A stretch of DNA of 64,000 nt from NCBI GenBank assembly GCA_016286035.1, contig JAEERY010000070.1, positions 1 through 64,000 on the forward strand. The letters are read 5' to 3'. The translations under genes were made by a program, and so were the position numbers. Positions 45,190 to 54,355 of the stretch are shown in pieces; the first letter of the stretch is position 1; each line of letters begins with the position of its first letter. The stretch is from Lachnospiraceae bacterium (GTDB lineage Bacteria; Bacillota; Clostridia; Lachnospirales; Lachnospiraceae). The notes beneath the pieces are model-generated. The model did no database searches and was not told where the DNA came from. It saw only the letters and a program-made list of their open reading frames with translations.

Positions 45190-46671
45190 TTAGTTTTTCC
45201 CAAGTCCACCGGGTTTCAGATTATCAATAAAAAGCTCCTTTAAAACTTTGGGACTGAAGAGGATAAGCATAGGGAACAGCTCAAGTCTTCCTGCCAGCAT
45301 ATCCATCATAAGTATGATTTTGGACAAAGGACTCCAGAAAGAGAAATTCCCAGTGGGACCTACCATTTCAAGACCTGGTCCGATATTGTTGATCGTAGCG
45401 GCAACCGCCGTAAAGCTCGTCGTAAAATCATGGTCCTCAAATGCTACAATTATAAATGATGTCGTAAATATGATAATAAATGTGATCAAATATACATTAA
45501 TGGCCCGCAGAACCTCATGTTCTACGGCCTTTTTTTCAAACATTATCTTCTTTATGCTCTTTGGATGACTGTAATTATTAAGCTCTTTTTTTACAGTCTT
45601 TAGCATTATGACCACTCTTGAAACCTTGATTCCGCCACCGGTACTTCCGGCACATGCACCTATGAACATCAGAAGGACAAGCAACACTTTACTGAACATG
45701 GGCCACATATTAAAATCTGCAGTCGAATATCCTGTGGTAGTTATAATCGATGCTACCTGGAACGCCGCGTTTCTTAAAGTCTCGGGAAAACTTCCGTATA
45801 TACCACGAAGATTGAGAGTTATCATTATTATCGCCGAAAGGATGATGCCCAGATACCATCTGACTTCTTCGACCTCAAAGAACTTACCGACCTTTCCTAT
45901 CATGATAAAATAATAAGCATTGAAGTTCACGCCAAACATGATCATAAACACCGTTATGACCCATTGACAGTATGCGGAATACGACGCTATTGAACTGTTA
46001 AGTACACCAAAACCTCCGGTTCCCGCGGTACCCATACTCAGCGTAACTGCATGAAAAGGATTCATACCGCCTATCATAAGAAGTATCATCTCGGCCACAG
46101 TCATTATGAAATATATGATATAAAGTATCCTTGCAGATGATTTGATCTTTGGAACGAGTTTTCCCACGGAAGGTCCCGGGCTCTCTGCTCTCATAAGATT
46201 GATATTCGAACCACCGCTTAATGGGATCACTGCCAATAAAAAAACCAGAACTCCCATACCGCCGATCCAATGTGTAAAGCTTCTCCAAAACAGCGAGGTA
46301 TAAGAGAGTGCTTCAACATCGTTCAGTATGGATGCACCGGTAGTGGTAAATCCTGATATTGTTTCAAACAGTGAATCTATATATGACGGTATCTCACCTG
46401 TGATCCAAAACGGTAAGGCACCGAAAAGACTGAGCAGTATCCAGCTTAATGCTGTAGCAACACAGCCCTCTTTCAGATAAAGAGCTGTATCTTTCGGCTT
46501 TTTGATAAGAGACATCAATACTCCGACAAGTGCACAAAATCCTGCCACTATCAGATAAGTATACCCCTGTTTCTCTCCATATATGAGAGAAACAATGCAT
46601 GGCAACAACATAAATAATGCTTCTATCTTTAGTACATGTCCGAGAATGACACGTATCATGGAACTGTTCAT
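45190..46671 (-). CDS. trkH: Trk-type potassium uptake protein, membrane subunit
   Basis: 493 residues. Four pore-loop repeats are visible: TTTGAS (~111), GTGGFGVL (~221), TTTGYST (~315) and a divergent fourth near NNIGPGLEM (~433), each with the filter glycine between two helices. TrkH/KtrB forms the K+ path and is gated by a cytoplasmic RCK protein, here TrkA encoded 21 bp upstream. Last gene of the trkA-trkH unit. Confidence 0.93.
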   Translation of the reverse strand: MNSSMIRVILGHVLKIEALFMLLPCIVSLIYGEKQGYTYLIVAGFCALVGVLMSLIKKPKDTALYLKEGCVATALSWILLSLFGALPFWITGEIPSYIDSLFETISGFTTTGASILNDVEALSYTSLFWRSFTHWIGGMGVLVFLLAVIPLSGGSNINLMRAESPGPSVGKLVPKIKSSARILYIIYFIMTVAEMILLMIGGMNPFHAVTLSMGTAGTGGFGVLNSSIASYSAYCQWVITVFMIMFGVNFNAYYFIMIGKVGKFFEVEEVRWYLGIILSAIIMITLNLRGIYGSFPETLRNAAFQVASIITTTGYSTADFNMWPMFSKVLLVLLMFIGACAGSTGGGIKVSRVVIMLKTVKKELNNYSHPKSIKKIMFEKKAVEHEVLRAINVYLITFIIIFTTSFIIVAFEDHDFTTSFTAVAATINNIGPGLEMVGPTGNFSFWSPLSKIILMMDMLAGRLELFPMLILFSPKVLKELFIDNLKPGGLGKN

Positions 46672-46692
46672 GATTACTTCCTTTTGTATCCT

Positions 46693-48081
46693 TTACGCCA
46701 GTATATCCTGAATATCTCTGAATCCCTTTTGTATAGTTACGATCATTACCGTATCGCCGACTTTGATCTCATCCTGACCTTTGGGTATTATGATCTTACC
46801 GTTTCGATTGATAAATGCGATCAGAAGGTCTTTCTTAAGTGATAGCTTTGATAACGGAACATCCACAACTTCACTGGCTTTCTCGACCTTAAACTCTATG
46901 GCCTCTGCCCTGGAATCAAACATATGATATAGCGTTTCTATGTTACATCCCTTGGAATTGTTCTTGGCACGAACATAAGCAATGATGGCTTCCGAGGTAA
47001 TATACTTAGGATACAGTACACTGCCCAGATCAAGACCGCTGACTACTTCCATGAAATTGTTTCTTGTCAGTCTGGTGATCACCTTGGCATGACTTACCTT
47101 CTTAGCATGAAGAGACAGGAGTATATTCTCCTCATCTATACCGGTAAGCGGAATAAATGCATCCACATCATCTATTCCCTCTTCCTTTAACAGCTCCTCG
47201 CTCGTTCCGTCACCATGGATTATGGTAGCGTCCGGCAGTAACTCCGAGAGTTTCTCGCATCTGCCCTGGTTGATCTCTATTATCCTAACATCTATACCTG
47301 CTTTTATCAGCAGTTCGGCAGCATAATATCCTGCTCTTCCTCCGCCCACTATCATACAGGTTTTAACCTGTCCGGTCTTAAAGCCTGCTTTCTTTAAGAA
47401 AATCCTTGATTCTCTCTGTGATGCGGCAAACGATATAATGTCCTTTGGTCTTATGATAAATGCACCGGACGGTATAAATATCTTTCCTTCGCGTTCTATG
47501 GCGCAGATAACCGTCTGCTGTAACAGACCTTCTCTGCCTAGCTCGGCTATTGTCTTGTTGCAAAGAGGATTCTCTTCCGGTATCTCTATCCTTACAAGAT
47601 TTACCTTTCCGTGCGAAAATGAAGTAACATCCAAAGCTGTCGGTAAAGTAAGTATCTTAGCAATGACTCGGGATGAAACAAAATCCGGATTAATGATCAT
47701 TGCCAGACCGAGTTTCTCTATAAAGTAATCAACTTCCTTACTGTAATCAGGTGTCCTGACTCTTGCGATCGCCGCCAGATTACCTGCTCTTTTAGCCACA
47801 GTACAACAAAGCAGATTAAGCTCATCGGAGTTTGTTACGGCAATAAACAGATCCGCTTTTTCGATGCCCGCTTCAATCTGAGTTGAATAACTTGCACCGT
47901 TGCCTATGACTCCCATTGCATCATAGGTATTCGTTATTGCTTCCACAACCTTCGAATTCTGGTCGATTATGGTGATATCGTGCCCTTCCTGAGCCAACTG
48001 TTCCACAAGGGTCGTACCAACCTTTCCACCACCTACTATTATGATGTTCAAGCCCTCCTGGGCATCTTTTTTTCCAAACAT
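46693..48081 (-). CDS. trkA: Trk system regulatory protein, NAD-binding
   Basis: 462 residues in two RCK repeats, each with a Rossmann NAD motif (IIIVGGGKVGTTLVEQLA at ~13-30 and CMIVGGGRAGYYAAELL at ~232-248) followed by an RCK-C domain. It sits on the cytoplasmic side of TrkH and gates it in response to NAD(H) or ATP. It has an extended -10 promoter upstream. Confidence 0.93.
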   Translation of the reverse strand: MFGKKDAQEGLNIIIVGGGKVGTTLVEQLAQEGHDITIIDQNSKVVEAITNTYDAMGVIGNGASYSTQIEAGIEKADLFIAVTNSDELNLLCCTVAKRAGNLAAIARVRTPDYSKEVDYFIEKLGLAMIINPDFVSSRVIAKILTLPTALDVTSFSHGKVNLVRIEIPEENPLCNKTIAELGREGLLQQTVICAIEREGKIFIPSGAFIIRPKDIISFAASQRESRIFLKKAGFKTGQVKTCMIVGGGRAGYYAAELLIKAGIDVRIIEINQGRCEKLSELLPDATIIHGDGTSEELLKEEGIDDVDAFIPLTGIDEENILLSLHAKKVSHAKVITRLTRNNFMEVVSGLDLGSVLYPKYITSEAIIAYVRAKNNSKGCNIETLYHMFDSRAEAIEFKVEKASEVVDVPLSKLSLKKDLLIAFINRNGKIIIPKGQDEIKVGDTVMIVTIQKGFRDIQDILA

Positions 48082-48104
48082 TTTAGTGCTCCATCCAGCA
48101 TATT

Positions 48105-48113
48105 ATTATAACA
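48105..48113 (-). promoter_or_regulatory. Extended -10 promoter of trkA-trkH
   Basis: Minus strand TGT then TATAAT (48105-48110). The -35 region is poor, so the TG extension probably compensates. Start near 48098. Confidence 0.55.
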
Positions 48114-48163
48114 CACCCATATATCATTTACCATATGACGCGATTTATGGTGATATAAACGAT

Positions 48164-49489
48164 CTACAAATGTTTACGCAAGCCTTTGGGATAATGATTT
48201 TTCATGATAGAGCCTGCCAGCTTTCCCCATCCCATACTGAATCCGTCAACACATATAAGATACCAACCTTTTTCTCCCTCAACGGAAAATGTCTCACCGG
48301 CCAAATAGCCTTTGGTCAGTCTGTCATTAACAGAAAAAGCGTAAGATCTTCTAACATCTTTAGGTGAAAGGATCAGTGCAAGTGCATGTGCGGGCTCAAA
48401 TCTGTCTTTCTTAATGCTTCCAAGATGAAGCCCCGGTCTTACCACTTTCATTCCCTTTAACTTAGGAAGAGTTGACATTACAAGATACAGATTGTCACCA
48501 AACGCGATGTATCTTTTCCCATTTGTTAATCGTTCCATCGCTTTATCTGTAAGGACCTCTTTCGCAAAAGCCCTCCATAGAGATACCATGTTGTTCAGAT
48601 TTTTATTTTCTTTAGAATTATCATTTAATGGTTCTCTTCTTATTTGTGTAAGTTCTCCCTCTTTAATAAGAACGGCAACAAAATGGCCCTCACCGTTTAT
48701 TCTGTGAGGCATCATTTTTTCCTGTTTTTCAAGCCTGAATTCTTTGTGTCTGTCTAAAAAAGACTCTATTTGATCCTCATCTTCCTCTTCGGAAAATGTA
48801 CATGTCGAATAAACCATCCTCCCACCGGGAAAAAGCATGGAAGCCGCACAATCCAGAATCCATGTCTGTCTTTGGGCACACATGGCGACATTATCCTCAC
48901 TCCACTCGTCACAGGCCAAAGGATTCTTTCTGAACATACCTTCCCCCGAACACGGAGCATCTACCAGAATCTTATCAAAGAATGCCCCGAATAACTGTTC
49001 AAGCCTGTCCGGCGATTCATTTGTAACACATGCATTCATAACTCCCATGCGCTCGATATTCTCTGATAATATCTGCGCCCTGGAAGATATATACTCGTTG
49101 CATACAAGCAACCCTTCTCCTTTAAGAGCTCCTGCTATCTGTGTGCTCTTTCCTCCTGGTGCTGCACAAAGATCCAAAACCACATCCCCCGGATGAACAT
49201 CCAAAAGCGTAACAGGTGCCATCGCGCTTGGCTCCTGAATATAATAAAGTCCTGCCTCATGATAAGGATGTTTTCCGGGCTGATCCTTATCCTCATAATA
49301 ATAGCCGTCTGATGCCCATTCCACTTTCTTAAGATGAAACACTTCATCACAGCTATTGAAAACATCTTCGCTTTTTAGTGTATTCAGACGTAATGCCTGT
49401 TTTGGTTTTTCTTCGTATGATTTTATAAATGCGTCAAACTCATCAGAAAGCTGTTTTTGCATTCTGTTTATATAAGCTTCAGGAAGCAT
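48164..49489 (-). CDS. rsmF: RsmF-like rRNA cytosine-C5 methyltransferase (NOL1/NOP2/Sun family)
   Basis: 441 residues. The SAM domain has VLDLCAAPGGKSTQIAGAL (motif I, ~105-123), DAPCSGEGMF with the first catalytic Cys (motif IV, ~175-184) and STCTFSEEEDE with the second (motif VI, ~228-238). A C-terminal ~150-residue region with GLHLGSIKKDRFEPAHALAL is the PUA-like part found in RsmF-type enzymes rather than RsmB. It makes m5C in 16S rRNA. GAGGTG precedes the ATG. Confidence 0.85.
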   Translation of the reverse strand: MLPEAYINRMQKQLSDEFDAFIKSYEEKPKQALRLNTLKSEDVFNSCDEVFHLKKVEWASDGYYYEDKDQPGKHPYHEAGLYYIQEPSAMAPVTLLDVHPGDVVLDLCAAPGGKSTQIAGALKGEGLLVCNEYISSRAQILSENIERMGVMNACVTNESPDRLEQLFGAFFDKILVDAPCSGEGMFRKNPLACDEWSEDNVAMCAQRQTWILDCAASMLFPGGRMVYSTCTFSEEEDEDQIESFLDRHKEFRLEKQEKMMPHRINGEGHFVAVLIKEGELTQIRREPLNDNSKENKNLNNMVSLWRAFAKEVLTDKAMERLTNGKRYIAFGDNLYLVMSTLPKLKGMKVVRPGLHLGSIKKDRFEPAHALALILSPKDVRRSYAFSVNDRLTKGYLAGETFSVEGEKGWYLICVDGFSMGWGKLAGSIMKNHYPKGLRKHL

Positions 49490-49551
49490 GTGAACACCTC
49501 AAAGGATCATATGATATATCTGTGATTGATTATAACACCAAAAATGAACAG

Positions 49552-49639
49552 AAAAAAAGACAGCGGGTAAAGCTGTCTTTTCAGAGAAGGTATTTCTCTT
49601 ATGGGGTATAGCAAAAAACTACAAAATGTATTGGGGGTT
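49552..49639 (-). ncRNA. Candidate ~88-nt small RNA with C-rich single-stranded motifs
   Basis: A promoter (49646-49674) points toward rsmF, but a strong terminator (AAAAGACAGC 49555-49564 with GCTGTCTTTT 49572-49581, then seven T) lies before that gene, so the product should be a short RNA. It would start with a C5 run (49633-49637), carry a second C4 run (49603-49606), a small hairpin (49583-49599) and the terminator, whose loop has CCC. C-rich unpaired motifs that bind Shine-Dalgarno sequences are the hallmark of Gram-positive sRNAs such as RsaE/RoxS. No open reading frame with a ribosome site is seen. An attenuated rsmF leader is the alternative. Confidence 0.5.
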
Positions 49640-49645
49640 ACAAGT

Positions 49646-49674
49646 AGTATAATATCAGAGGTCCCCCTTGTGAA
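49646..49674 (-). promoter_or_regulatory. Promoter of the candidate small RNA, inside an inverted repeat
   Basis: Minus strand: TTCACA (49669-49674), 17-bp spacer, TATACT (49646-49651). It is bracketed by inverted half-sites: TGTATTG at 49627-49633 with CAATACA at 49675-49681, and a G5 run (49633-49637) with a C5 run (49663-49667). This could be an operator. Confidence 0.55.
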
Positions 49675-49727
49675 CAATACAAAGGATTAACAAAAATCAC
49701 AAAGTGTATATAGGTTTTTTGTGCAAC

Positions 49728-51530
49728 TTATACAAAGAGAGCTTCGAACTCTTCTCTTGTGATCTTTTCTTTTTCCATAAGGAGCTGTGCACTCTTTTCC
49801 AGTACATCCCTGTGCTCAAGTATGATCTCTTTAGCCTTTGCATAGCAGTCATCGATGATCTTCTTAACTTCCTTATCTATCTCACCGGTGATATATTCGC
49901 TGTAACTCTTTGTATGAGCGAGGTCTCGTCCTATAAATACCTCATCATCATCATGTTCGTAGCATATAACTCCGATATTGTCACTCATTCCGTACTTGGT
50001 GACCATCTTACGGGCTTCTTTTGTCGCAACCTGAATATCACTGGATGCACCTGTGGTTATATCGTCAAATATGATCTCTTCTGCTATTCTGCCTCCCAAT
50101 GAGACCATGATCTCCTGAAGCATCTGTCCCTTTGTATGGAACATCTCATCCTTTTCTGGAAGTGGCATGGTATATCCGGCCGCTCCCTGACCGGTAGGTA
50201 TGATAGATACTGTATATACAGGTCCCACATCCGGAAGAACATGAAACAGTATAGCATGTCCGGCTTCATGATAAGCAGTGATCTTCTTATCTCTTTCGGT
50301 AACCAGTCTGCTTCTCTTCTCTGTGCCTATTCCAACTTTGATAAATGCGCTCTGAACATCTTTCTGCTCAATATATGCCTTATTGTCCTTTGCCGCCTTT
50401 ATTGCAGCTTCGTTCAATAGATTCTCCAGATCAGCACCGGTAAAGCCTGCAGAAGTCTGGGCGATCTGCTTAAGATCCACATCACTGCCAACCGGTTTGT
50501 CTTTTGCATGGATCTTTAAGATATCCTCTCTTCCTCTGACATCAGGTCTGCTTACCGAAATCTTTCTGTCAAATCGTCCCGGACGCAATATCGCGGGATC
50601 AAGTATATCAACTCTGTTAGTAGCTGCTACAACAATAATGCCGGAATTGTCTTCAAATCCGTCCATCTCGACAAGCAACTGGTTAAGTGTCTGCTCACGT
50701 TCATCGTGACCGCCACCCATACCGGTTCCTCTGCGTCTCGCAACAGCATCAATCTCATCTATAAATACTATACAGGGAGCATTTTTCTTTGCATCCGCAA
50801 ACAGATCTCTTACTCTGGATGCACCGACACCTACAAACATCTCAACAAAATCTGAACCCGATATGCTGAAAAACGGTACATTTGCTTCTCCGGCCATAGC
50901 TTTGGCAAGTAAAGTCTTACCTGTTCCCGGAGGTCCCTCAAGAAGTACTCCCTTAGGAATACGCGCACCCATCTTTACATACTTTTCGGGTGCTTTAAGG
51001 AAATCTATTATCTCTTCAAGGTCTTCCTTTTCTTCCTGCAGACCTGCAACATCGGCAAGTTTCTTTTTTGTGTCGTTACTCATTTTGGCACGGCTCTTGC
51101 CAAAGTTCATCATCTTCGAGCCTGCTCCGCCACCGCTTTGAGCTCCCATTATCATTATGAGCATGACAAGAACAGCCACTATGGTGACTATAGGAACAAC
51201 ATAGTTCATGAGGACATTGCCTTCCTCAACCTCATTTACGGTATAGAATATGCCCTTTTCATCAAACATGCTGACAACTTCATTTATATCCGTTACCACA
51301 ACGGTATCACGACTCGCATCGTTTCTTACTATGGATATTTTACCGTTTGGAACAGCTGATGAAGGTTTTATAAGTGCTGCAACTATCCTTCCGTTGTTTA
51401 TGTCATCATACAGTTCAGTCTTCGTATATCCCGTATTGCTGTCTTTTGTATAAGAGTAGATCGCCACAAATAACATTATGAGGATAAATACTATGGCGTA
51501 CATATTTATCCCATTCTTCTTTTTGTTCAA
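49728..51530 (-). CDS. ftsH: ATP-dependent zinc metalloprotease FtsH
   Basis: 600 residues. Two N-terminal membrane helices (~9-27 and ~107-128) flank a small outside domain. The AAA domain has Walker A GPPGTGKT (~200-207), Walker [12 protein letters not shown] and the second region of homology; the zinc site HEAGH is near residue 420. It degrades membrane and regulatory proteins. Downstream of tilS and hpt, as in B. subtilis. Confidence 0.97.
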   Translation of the reverse strand: MNKKKNGINMYAIVFILIMLFVAIYSYTKDSNTGYTKTELYDDINNGRIVAALIKPSSAVPNGKISIVRNDASRDTVVVTDINEVVSMFDEKGIFYTVNEVEEGNVLMNYVVPIVTIVAVLVMLIMIMGAQSGGGAGSKMMNFGKSRAKMSNDTKKKLADVAGLQEEKEDLEEIIDFLKAPEKYVKMGARIPKGVLLEGPPGTGKTLLAKAMAGEANVPFFSISGSDFVEMFVGVGASRVRDLFADAKKNAPCIVFIDEIDAVARRRGTGMGGGHDEREQTLNQLLVEMDGFEDNSGIIVVAATNRVDILDPAILRPGRFDRKISVSRPDVRGREDILKIHAKDKPVGSDVDLKQIAQTSAGFTGADLENLLNEAAIKAAKDNKAYIEQKDVQSAFIKVGIGTEKRSRLVTERDKKITAYHEAGHAILFHVLPDVGPVYTVSIIPTGQGAAGYTMPLPEKDEMFHTKGQMLQEIMVSLGGRIAEEIIFDDITTGASSDIQVATKEARKMVTKYGMSDNIGVICYEHDDDEVFIGRDLAHTKSYSEYITGEIDKEVKKIIDDCYAKAKEIILEHRDVLEKSAQLLMEKEKITREEFEALFV

Positions 51531-51564
51531 ATCTCTTTCCTGCCTTATTCTGATAACTGCTCAA

Positions 51565-52092
51565 TCAATTGAATCTGACTATACCGATATAAGGAAGATT
51601 CCTGTACTTCTGGTCATAATCAAGTCCATATCCAACAACAAACTCATCCGGGATCTCAAAACATGTATAGTCAACTTTTACATCAACAACCCTTCTGTCA
51701 GGTTTGTCCAAAAGCGTGCACAGTTTCAAACTGTTGGGTTTTCTGCTCTCAAGCAGTTTCATAAGATGACTGAGTGTCCTTCCTGAATCTATGATATCTT
51801 CAACTATAAGTACATCTTTACCTTCAAGAGGCTCATCAAGATCCTTTACTATCTTTATGACTCCGCTAGATTCCGTGCCTGCCCCATAACTGCTTACTGA
51901 CATGAAGTCTATCGATACCGGTACAGTGATCCTCTTTGCCAGTTCACACATAAAAAAGCTGCCACCTTTTAGGACACATATAAGATGAATGCTTTTTCCC
52001 GCATAATCCTCGCTTATTTTCTCTCCTATCTCCTTTATCTTTTTATCCACCTCTTCTTCAGAGAGAAATTCTTCTACATAATGATCTGCCAT
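51565..52092 (-). CDS. hpt: Hypoxanthine-guanine phosphoribosyltransferase
   Basis: 175 residues from ATG 52092 (AAGGAG 5-6 nt upstream; a GTG two codons earlier is less likely). PRPP-binding loop VLIVEDIIDSGRTL (~95-108) and the purine-site DKPDRR (~130) are clear. It salvages hypoxanthine and guanine to IMP and GMP. The tilS-hpt-ftsH order is conserved in Firmicutes. Confidence 0.95.
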   Translation of the reverse strand: MADHYVEEFLSEEEVDKKIKEIGEKISEDYAGKSIHLICVLKGGSFFMCELAKRITVPVSIDFMSVSSYGAGTESSGVIKIVKDLDEPLEGKDVLIVEDIIDSGRTLSHLMKLLESRKPNSLKLCTLLDKPDRRVVDVKVDYTCFEIPDEFVVGYGLDYDQKYRNLPYIGIVRFN

Positions 52093-52122
52093 AAACACTC
52101 CTTCTTGTTAATCCTGCGGCCA

Positions 52123-53493
52123 TCACCGCTCTTTAACACTTATCTCCAAAATCTTTCTTGTTTTGTCAGTTACTTTATAATACTCGCTTATCCTTAAACC
52201 GATCACCCACATGATATGCGAACCATCGGCAACGACAAAGATACTGTTCCTTTCTTCTTTTGGGATCTTATTGTCTATAAGATAGTCCTTCAATGACTTC
52301 CTGCCCATGTCACTGTTGATCGTAAGATAATCACCCTGTAACCTGGTCCGTATCTTTACGCAATTTATAATTTTATCATAATCAAACCATTTAGTATATG
52401 TTTTTTGCTCAATAAGGATATCGTCCGACCGGTCAAATATCCTTGTTTCCACTATTCTATGATCCGTCAGTTCTATACAAGAGTCACCTGTTAATTCGAA
52501 TTGCTCATTTATTATATCATCTGTCCTTCGTTTCCTTATGATAAGATGTTCATACTGTTTTACGGCTTCAAGATCATAGGGAAGGCTTATTCGTTTCTCT
52601 CCGTTTTTATTTGCAATTCCCAAGACAGCCTCAACATGATTGGATGTTATGTCCTTGCGATGCGGTGTGAGTTTTTCAAAAGCCAAAAGGATCACCTCAT
52701 GTTTAAGCATCTCATCCAACAGGTCAAACGAAACGGTATTTATGATTACACCGTCTTCTTTCTCACTGACCACCTCTGCATAAGCTTTGTCAGTCTCTTT
52801 TCTTATATATTCCCTGACATGAAACATTCTGTCAGACAGTCCCGATATATGTTCGATCGTTTTCGTTGATATATTTTCGATCACGTATGGAAGAATGACA
52901 TTTCTTATCTTATTGCGCGAATAATCGGTAGTATCATTTGTGGAATCTGTTCTATAAGTCTGACCTTTTTCTGACAGATATGCTTCAATCTCTTCGCGCG
53001 ATACACCCAGAAGCGGACGTATGATATCTCCGTTAACAGGCACTATACTGGCCAGTCCTTCAAGTCCCGTGCCTCTGAAAATATTGAACAATACAGTCTC
53101 AGCCACATCGTTTCGGTTATGTGCCACGACGATCTTGGCGTTTGAACTTGTCATTACCTGTCTGAAACGTTCGTATCTGATCTTTCTTCCTGCTTCCTCA
53201 GTTGATATGCCTTCATTTTTTGCCATCTTTTCAACATCTTCTTCAAAAAGATGGTATTCCAGCCCGTATCTGTCACAAAGCTCTTTTACAAACAGAGCAT
53301 CATTTGCAGCATCAGTCCTTATCTTGTGGTTAATGTGCACCACTTTAACGGTAAACTCATACTCATCCATTAACTCCAAAAGATTAAGAAGCATGCACAC
53401 ACTGTCTGCACCGCCTGAGATACCTGCAACCACCTCATCACCTGGCTCTATCATATTGTAAGTACGAATATAATCTCTGAAACCTTTTAACAT
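52123..53493 (-). CDS. tilS: tRNA(Ile)-lysidine synthase
   Basis: 456 residues. PP-loop GISGGADSVCML (~24-35) in the N-terminal ATPase domain, the conserved HNRNDVAETVLFNIFRGTGL (~128-147), and a C-terminal TilS domain ending LKDYLIDNKIPKEERNSIF. It converts cytidine-34 of tRNA-Ile(CAU) to lysidine. The spoIIE gene that often lies upstream is absent. A terminator lies 17 bp upstream of its start, so it relies on read-through or an overlapping promoter. Confidence 0.95.
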   Translation of the reverse strand: MLKGFRDYIRTYNMIEPGDEVVAGISGGADSVCMLLNLLELMDEYEFTVKVVHINHKIRTDAANDALFVKELCDRYGLEYHLFEEDVEKMAKNEGISTEEAGRKIRYERFRQVMTSSNAKIVVAHNRNDVAETVLFNIFRGTGLEGLASIVPVNGDIIRPLLGVSREEIEAYLSEKGQTYRTDSTNDTTDYSRNKIRNVILPYVIENISTKTIEHISGLSDRMFHVREYIRKETDKAYAEVVSEKEDGVIINTVSFDLLDEMLKHEVILLAFEKLTPHRKDITSNHVEAVLGIANKNGEKRISLPYDLEAVKQYEHLIIRKRRTDDIINEQFELTGDSCIELTDHRIVETRIFDRSDDILIEQKTYTKWFDYDKIINCVKIRTRLQGDYLTINSDMGRKSLKDYLIDNKIPKEERNSIFVVADGSHIMWVIGLRISEYYKVTDKTRKILEISVKER

Positions 53494-53509
53494 ATGATCC
53501 TACCATAAG

Positions 53510-53542
53510 AAAAACCTTTGATACTGTACTATCAAAGGTTTT
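53510..53542 (-). terminator. Terminator of divIC, overlapping its stop codon
   Basis: AAAACCTTTGATA (53511-53523) pairs perfectly with TATCAAAGGTTTT (53530-53542) across a 6-nt loop; on the minus strand TTTTT follows. The divIC stop (53541-53543) lies in the stem. Only 17 bp separate the hairpin from the tilS start. Confidence 0.85.
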
Positions 53543-53846
53543 AATTCTCTGTCTTAAATATTATCTCATTTTCGTTTACAAGTCCAAGTTTTTCTTTTGC
53601 CACCTCTTCGGCATATTTCTTGGTCTTGGTATACTTAGCGTATTCCGCTATCTCTTCGCTTCTTGCTTCTTCCTTAGCGATCTGCTCAAGGAGTATCTCT
53701 TCCTGTTTTAAATATGACTCCTGTCTGTTCTTTAAATTATGCTTATTGTATGAAACAACTGCCATCATCATGATCAGAACTATGATAACAAGCATCACGC
53801 TGAATCTATTCTGTTTTTTTCTTACCCTCAGATACCTGTTACTCAT
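53541..53846 (-). CDS. divIC: FtsB/DivIC-family septum formation protein
   Basis: 101 residues: a basic N-terminus, one transmembrane helix (~17-34), then a Glu/Lys-rich coiled coil (YLKQEEILLEQIAKEEARSEEI) and a short tail KLGLVNENEIIF, the DivIC/FtsB hallmark. It joins FtsL and DivIB (FtsQ) at the division site. It has a perfect consensus promoter and its own terminator. In sporeformers yabP and yabQ lie between rqcP and this gene; here only a 207-bp gap remains. Confidence 0.9.
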   Translation of the reverse strand: MSNRYLRVRKKQNRFSVMLVIIVLIMMMAVVSYNKHNLKNRQESYLKQEEILLEQIAKEEARSEEIAEYAKYTKTKKYAEEVAKEKLGLVNENEIIFKTEN

Positions 53847-53879
53847 GCCCCGAATGATAACCCTTCAACCTTCTTTTTG

Positions 53880-53894
53880 GGGGATAATATCCCC
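53880..53894. repeat. Perfect 15-bp palindrome in the divIC leader
   Basis: GGGGATA-A-TATCCCC (53880-53894). It lies between the divIC transcription start (~53916) and the ATG at 53846, so it would form a small RNA hairpin or serve as a protein-binding site. Confidence 0.5.
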
Positions 53895-53922
53895 TTATGC
53901 AAACTGAGTGTTTACATAAATC

Positions 53923-53951
53923 ATTATAGGGTGTCATCGGTATTATGTCAA
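53923..53951 (-). promoter_or_regulatory. Perfect consensus sigma-A promoter of divIC
   Basis: Minus strand: TTGACA (53946-53951), 17-bp spacer, TATAAT (53923-53928), all twelve bases matching. Start near 53916, leader of ~70 nt. Confidence 0.85.
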
Positions 53952-54011
53952 TCAGTTTTTGATAAAACCTTTATTTTTCAACGTTTTTTCAATGTCGGTA
54001 CAATATATTCC

Positions 54012-54052
54012 AAAATATGTCAACCCGATTACAGTATATTGTGGTTGACATA
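54012..54052 (-). terminator. Hairpin after rqcP with interleaved second inverted repeat
   Basis: TATGTCAACC (54016-54025) pairs with GGTTGACATA (54043-54052); on the minus strand TTTT follows, so this is a plausible rqcP terminator. A second pair, ACAATATA (54000-54007) with TATATTGT (54035-54042), interleaves with it, so the two hairpins exclude each other. Confidence 0.55.
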
Positions 54053-54072
54053 ACTATATATACTTATATAAT
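54045..54072 (+). promoter_or_regulatory. Consensus promoter antisense to rqcP
   Basis: Plus strand TTGACA (54045-54050), 16-bp spacer, TATAAT (54067-54072). It would start near 54079 inside rqcP and make antisense RNA toward hup. The TTGACA is also one arm of the rqcP hairpin and the -10 is in AT-rich codons, so chance is possible. Confidence 0.4.
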
Positions 54073-54293
54073 TCTGCAGCAGCCTCTTTTTTTACTGTTT
54101 CCTCTACTGCAACCACCTCAACATTTGTCTCCTTATTTCCAAACTGAATAGTGATCCTGTCACCTACCTTAACATTGGTACCGGCTTTTGCAACATTTCC
54201 GTTTATAAGTACCCTGCCCGCATCACATGCTTCATTCGCCACTGTACGGCGTTTTATAAGGCGCGAAACCTTCAGATATTTGTCCAGTCTCAT
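54054..54293 (-). CDS. rqcP: S4-domain RNA-binding protein RqcP (YabO)
   Basis: 79 residues, a single S4 domain: MRLDKYLKVSRLIKRRTVA then ACDAGRVLINGN and VKVGDRITIQFG. RqcP binds the 50S subunit and supports alanine tailing by RqcH in ribosome rescue. It follows hup, as in B. subtilis (hup homologue-yabO-yabP-yabQ-divIC). Hsp15-like proteins are related, but the size and context favour RqcP. Confidence 0.88.
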   Translation of the reverse strand: MRLDKYLKVSRLIKRRTVANEACDAGRVLINGNVAKAGTNVKVGDRITIQFGNKETNVEVVAVEETVKKEAAAELYKYI

Positions 54294-54323
54294 TTGTCTT
54301 ATCCCCTGAATTCTAAAATAATT

Positions 54324-54355
54324 AAAAGGAGGTAAGTAACCAGGTACTTACCTCC
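54324..54355 (-). terminator. Terminator of the HU gene
   Basis: GGAGGTAAGTA (54328-54338) pairs with TACTTACCTCC (54345-54355), 6-nt loop, followed on the minus strand by TTTTAATTATTTT. Confidence 0.85.
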
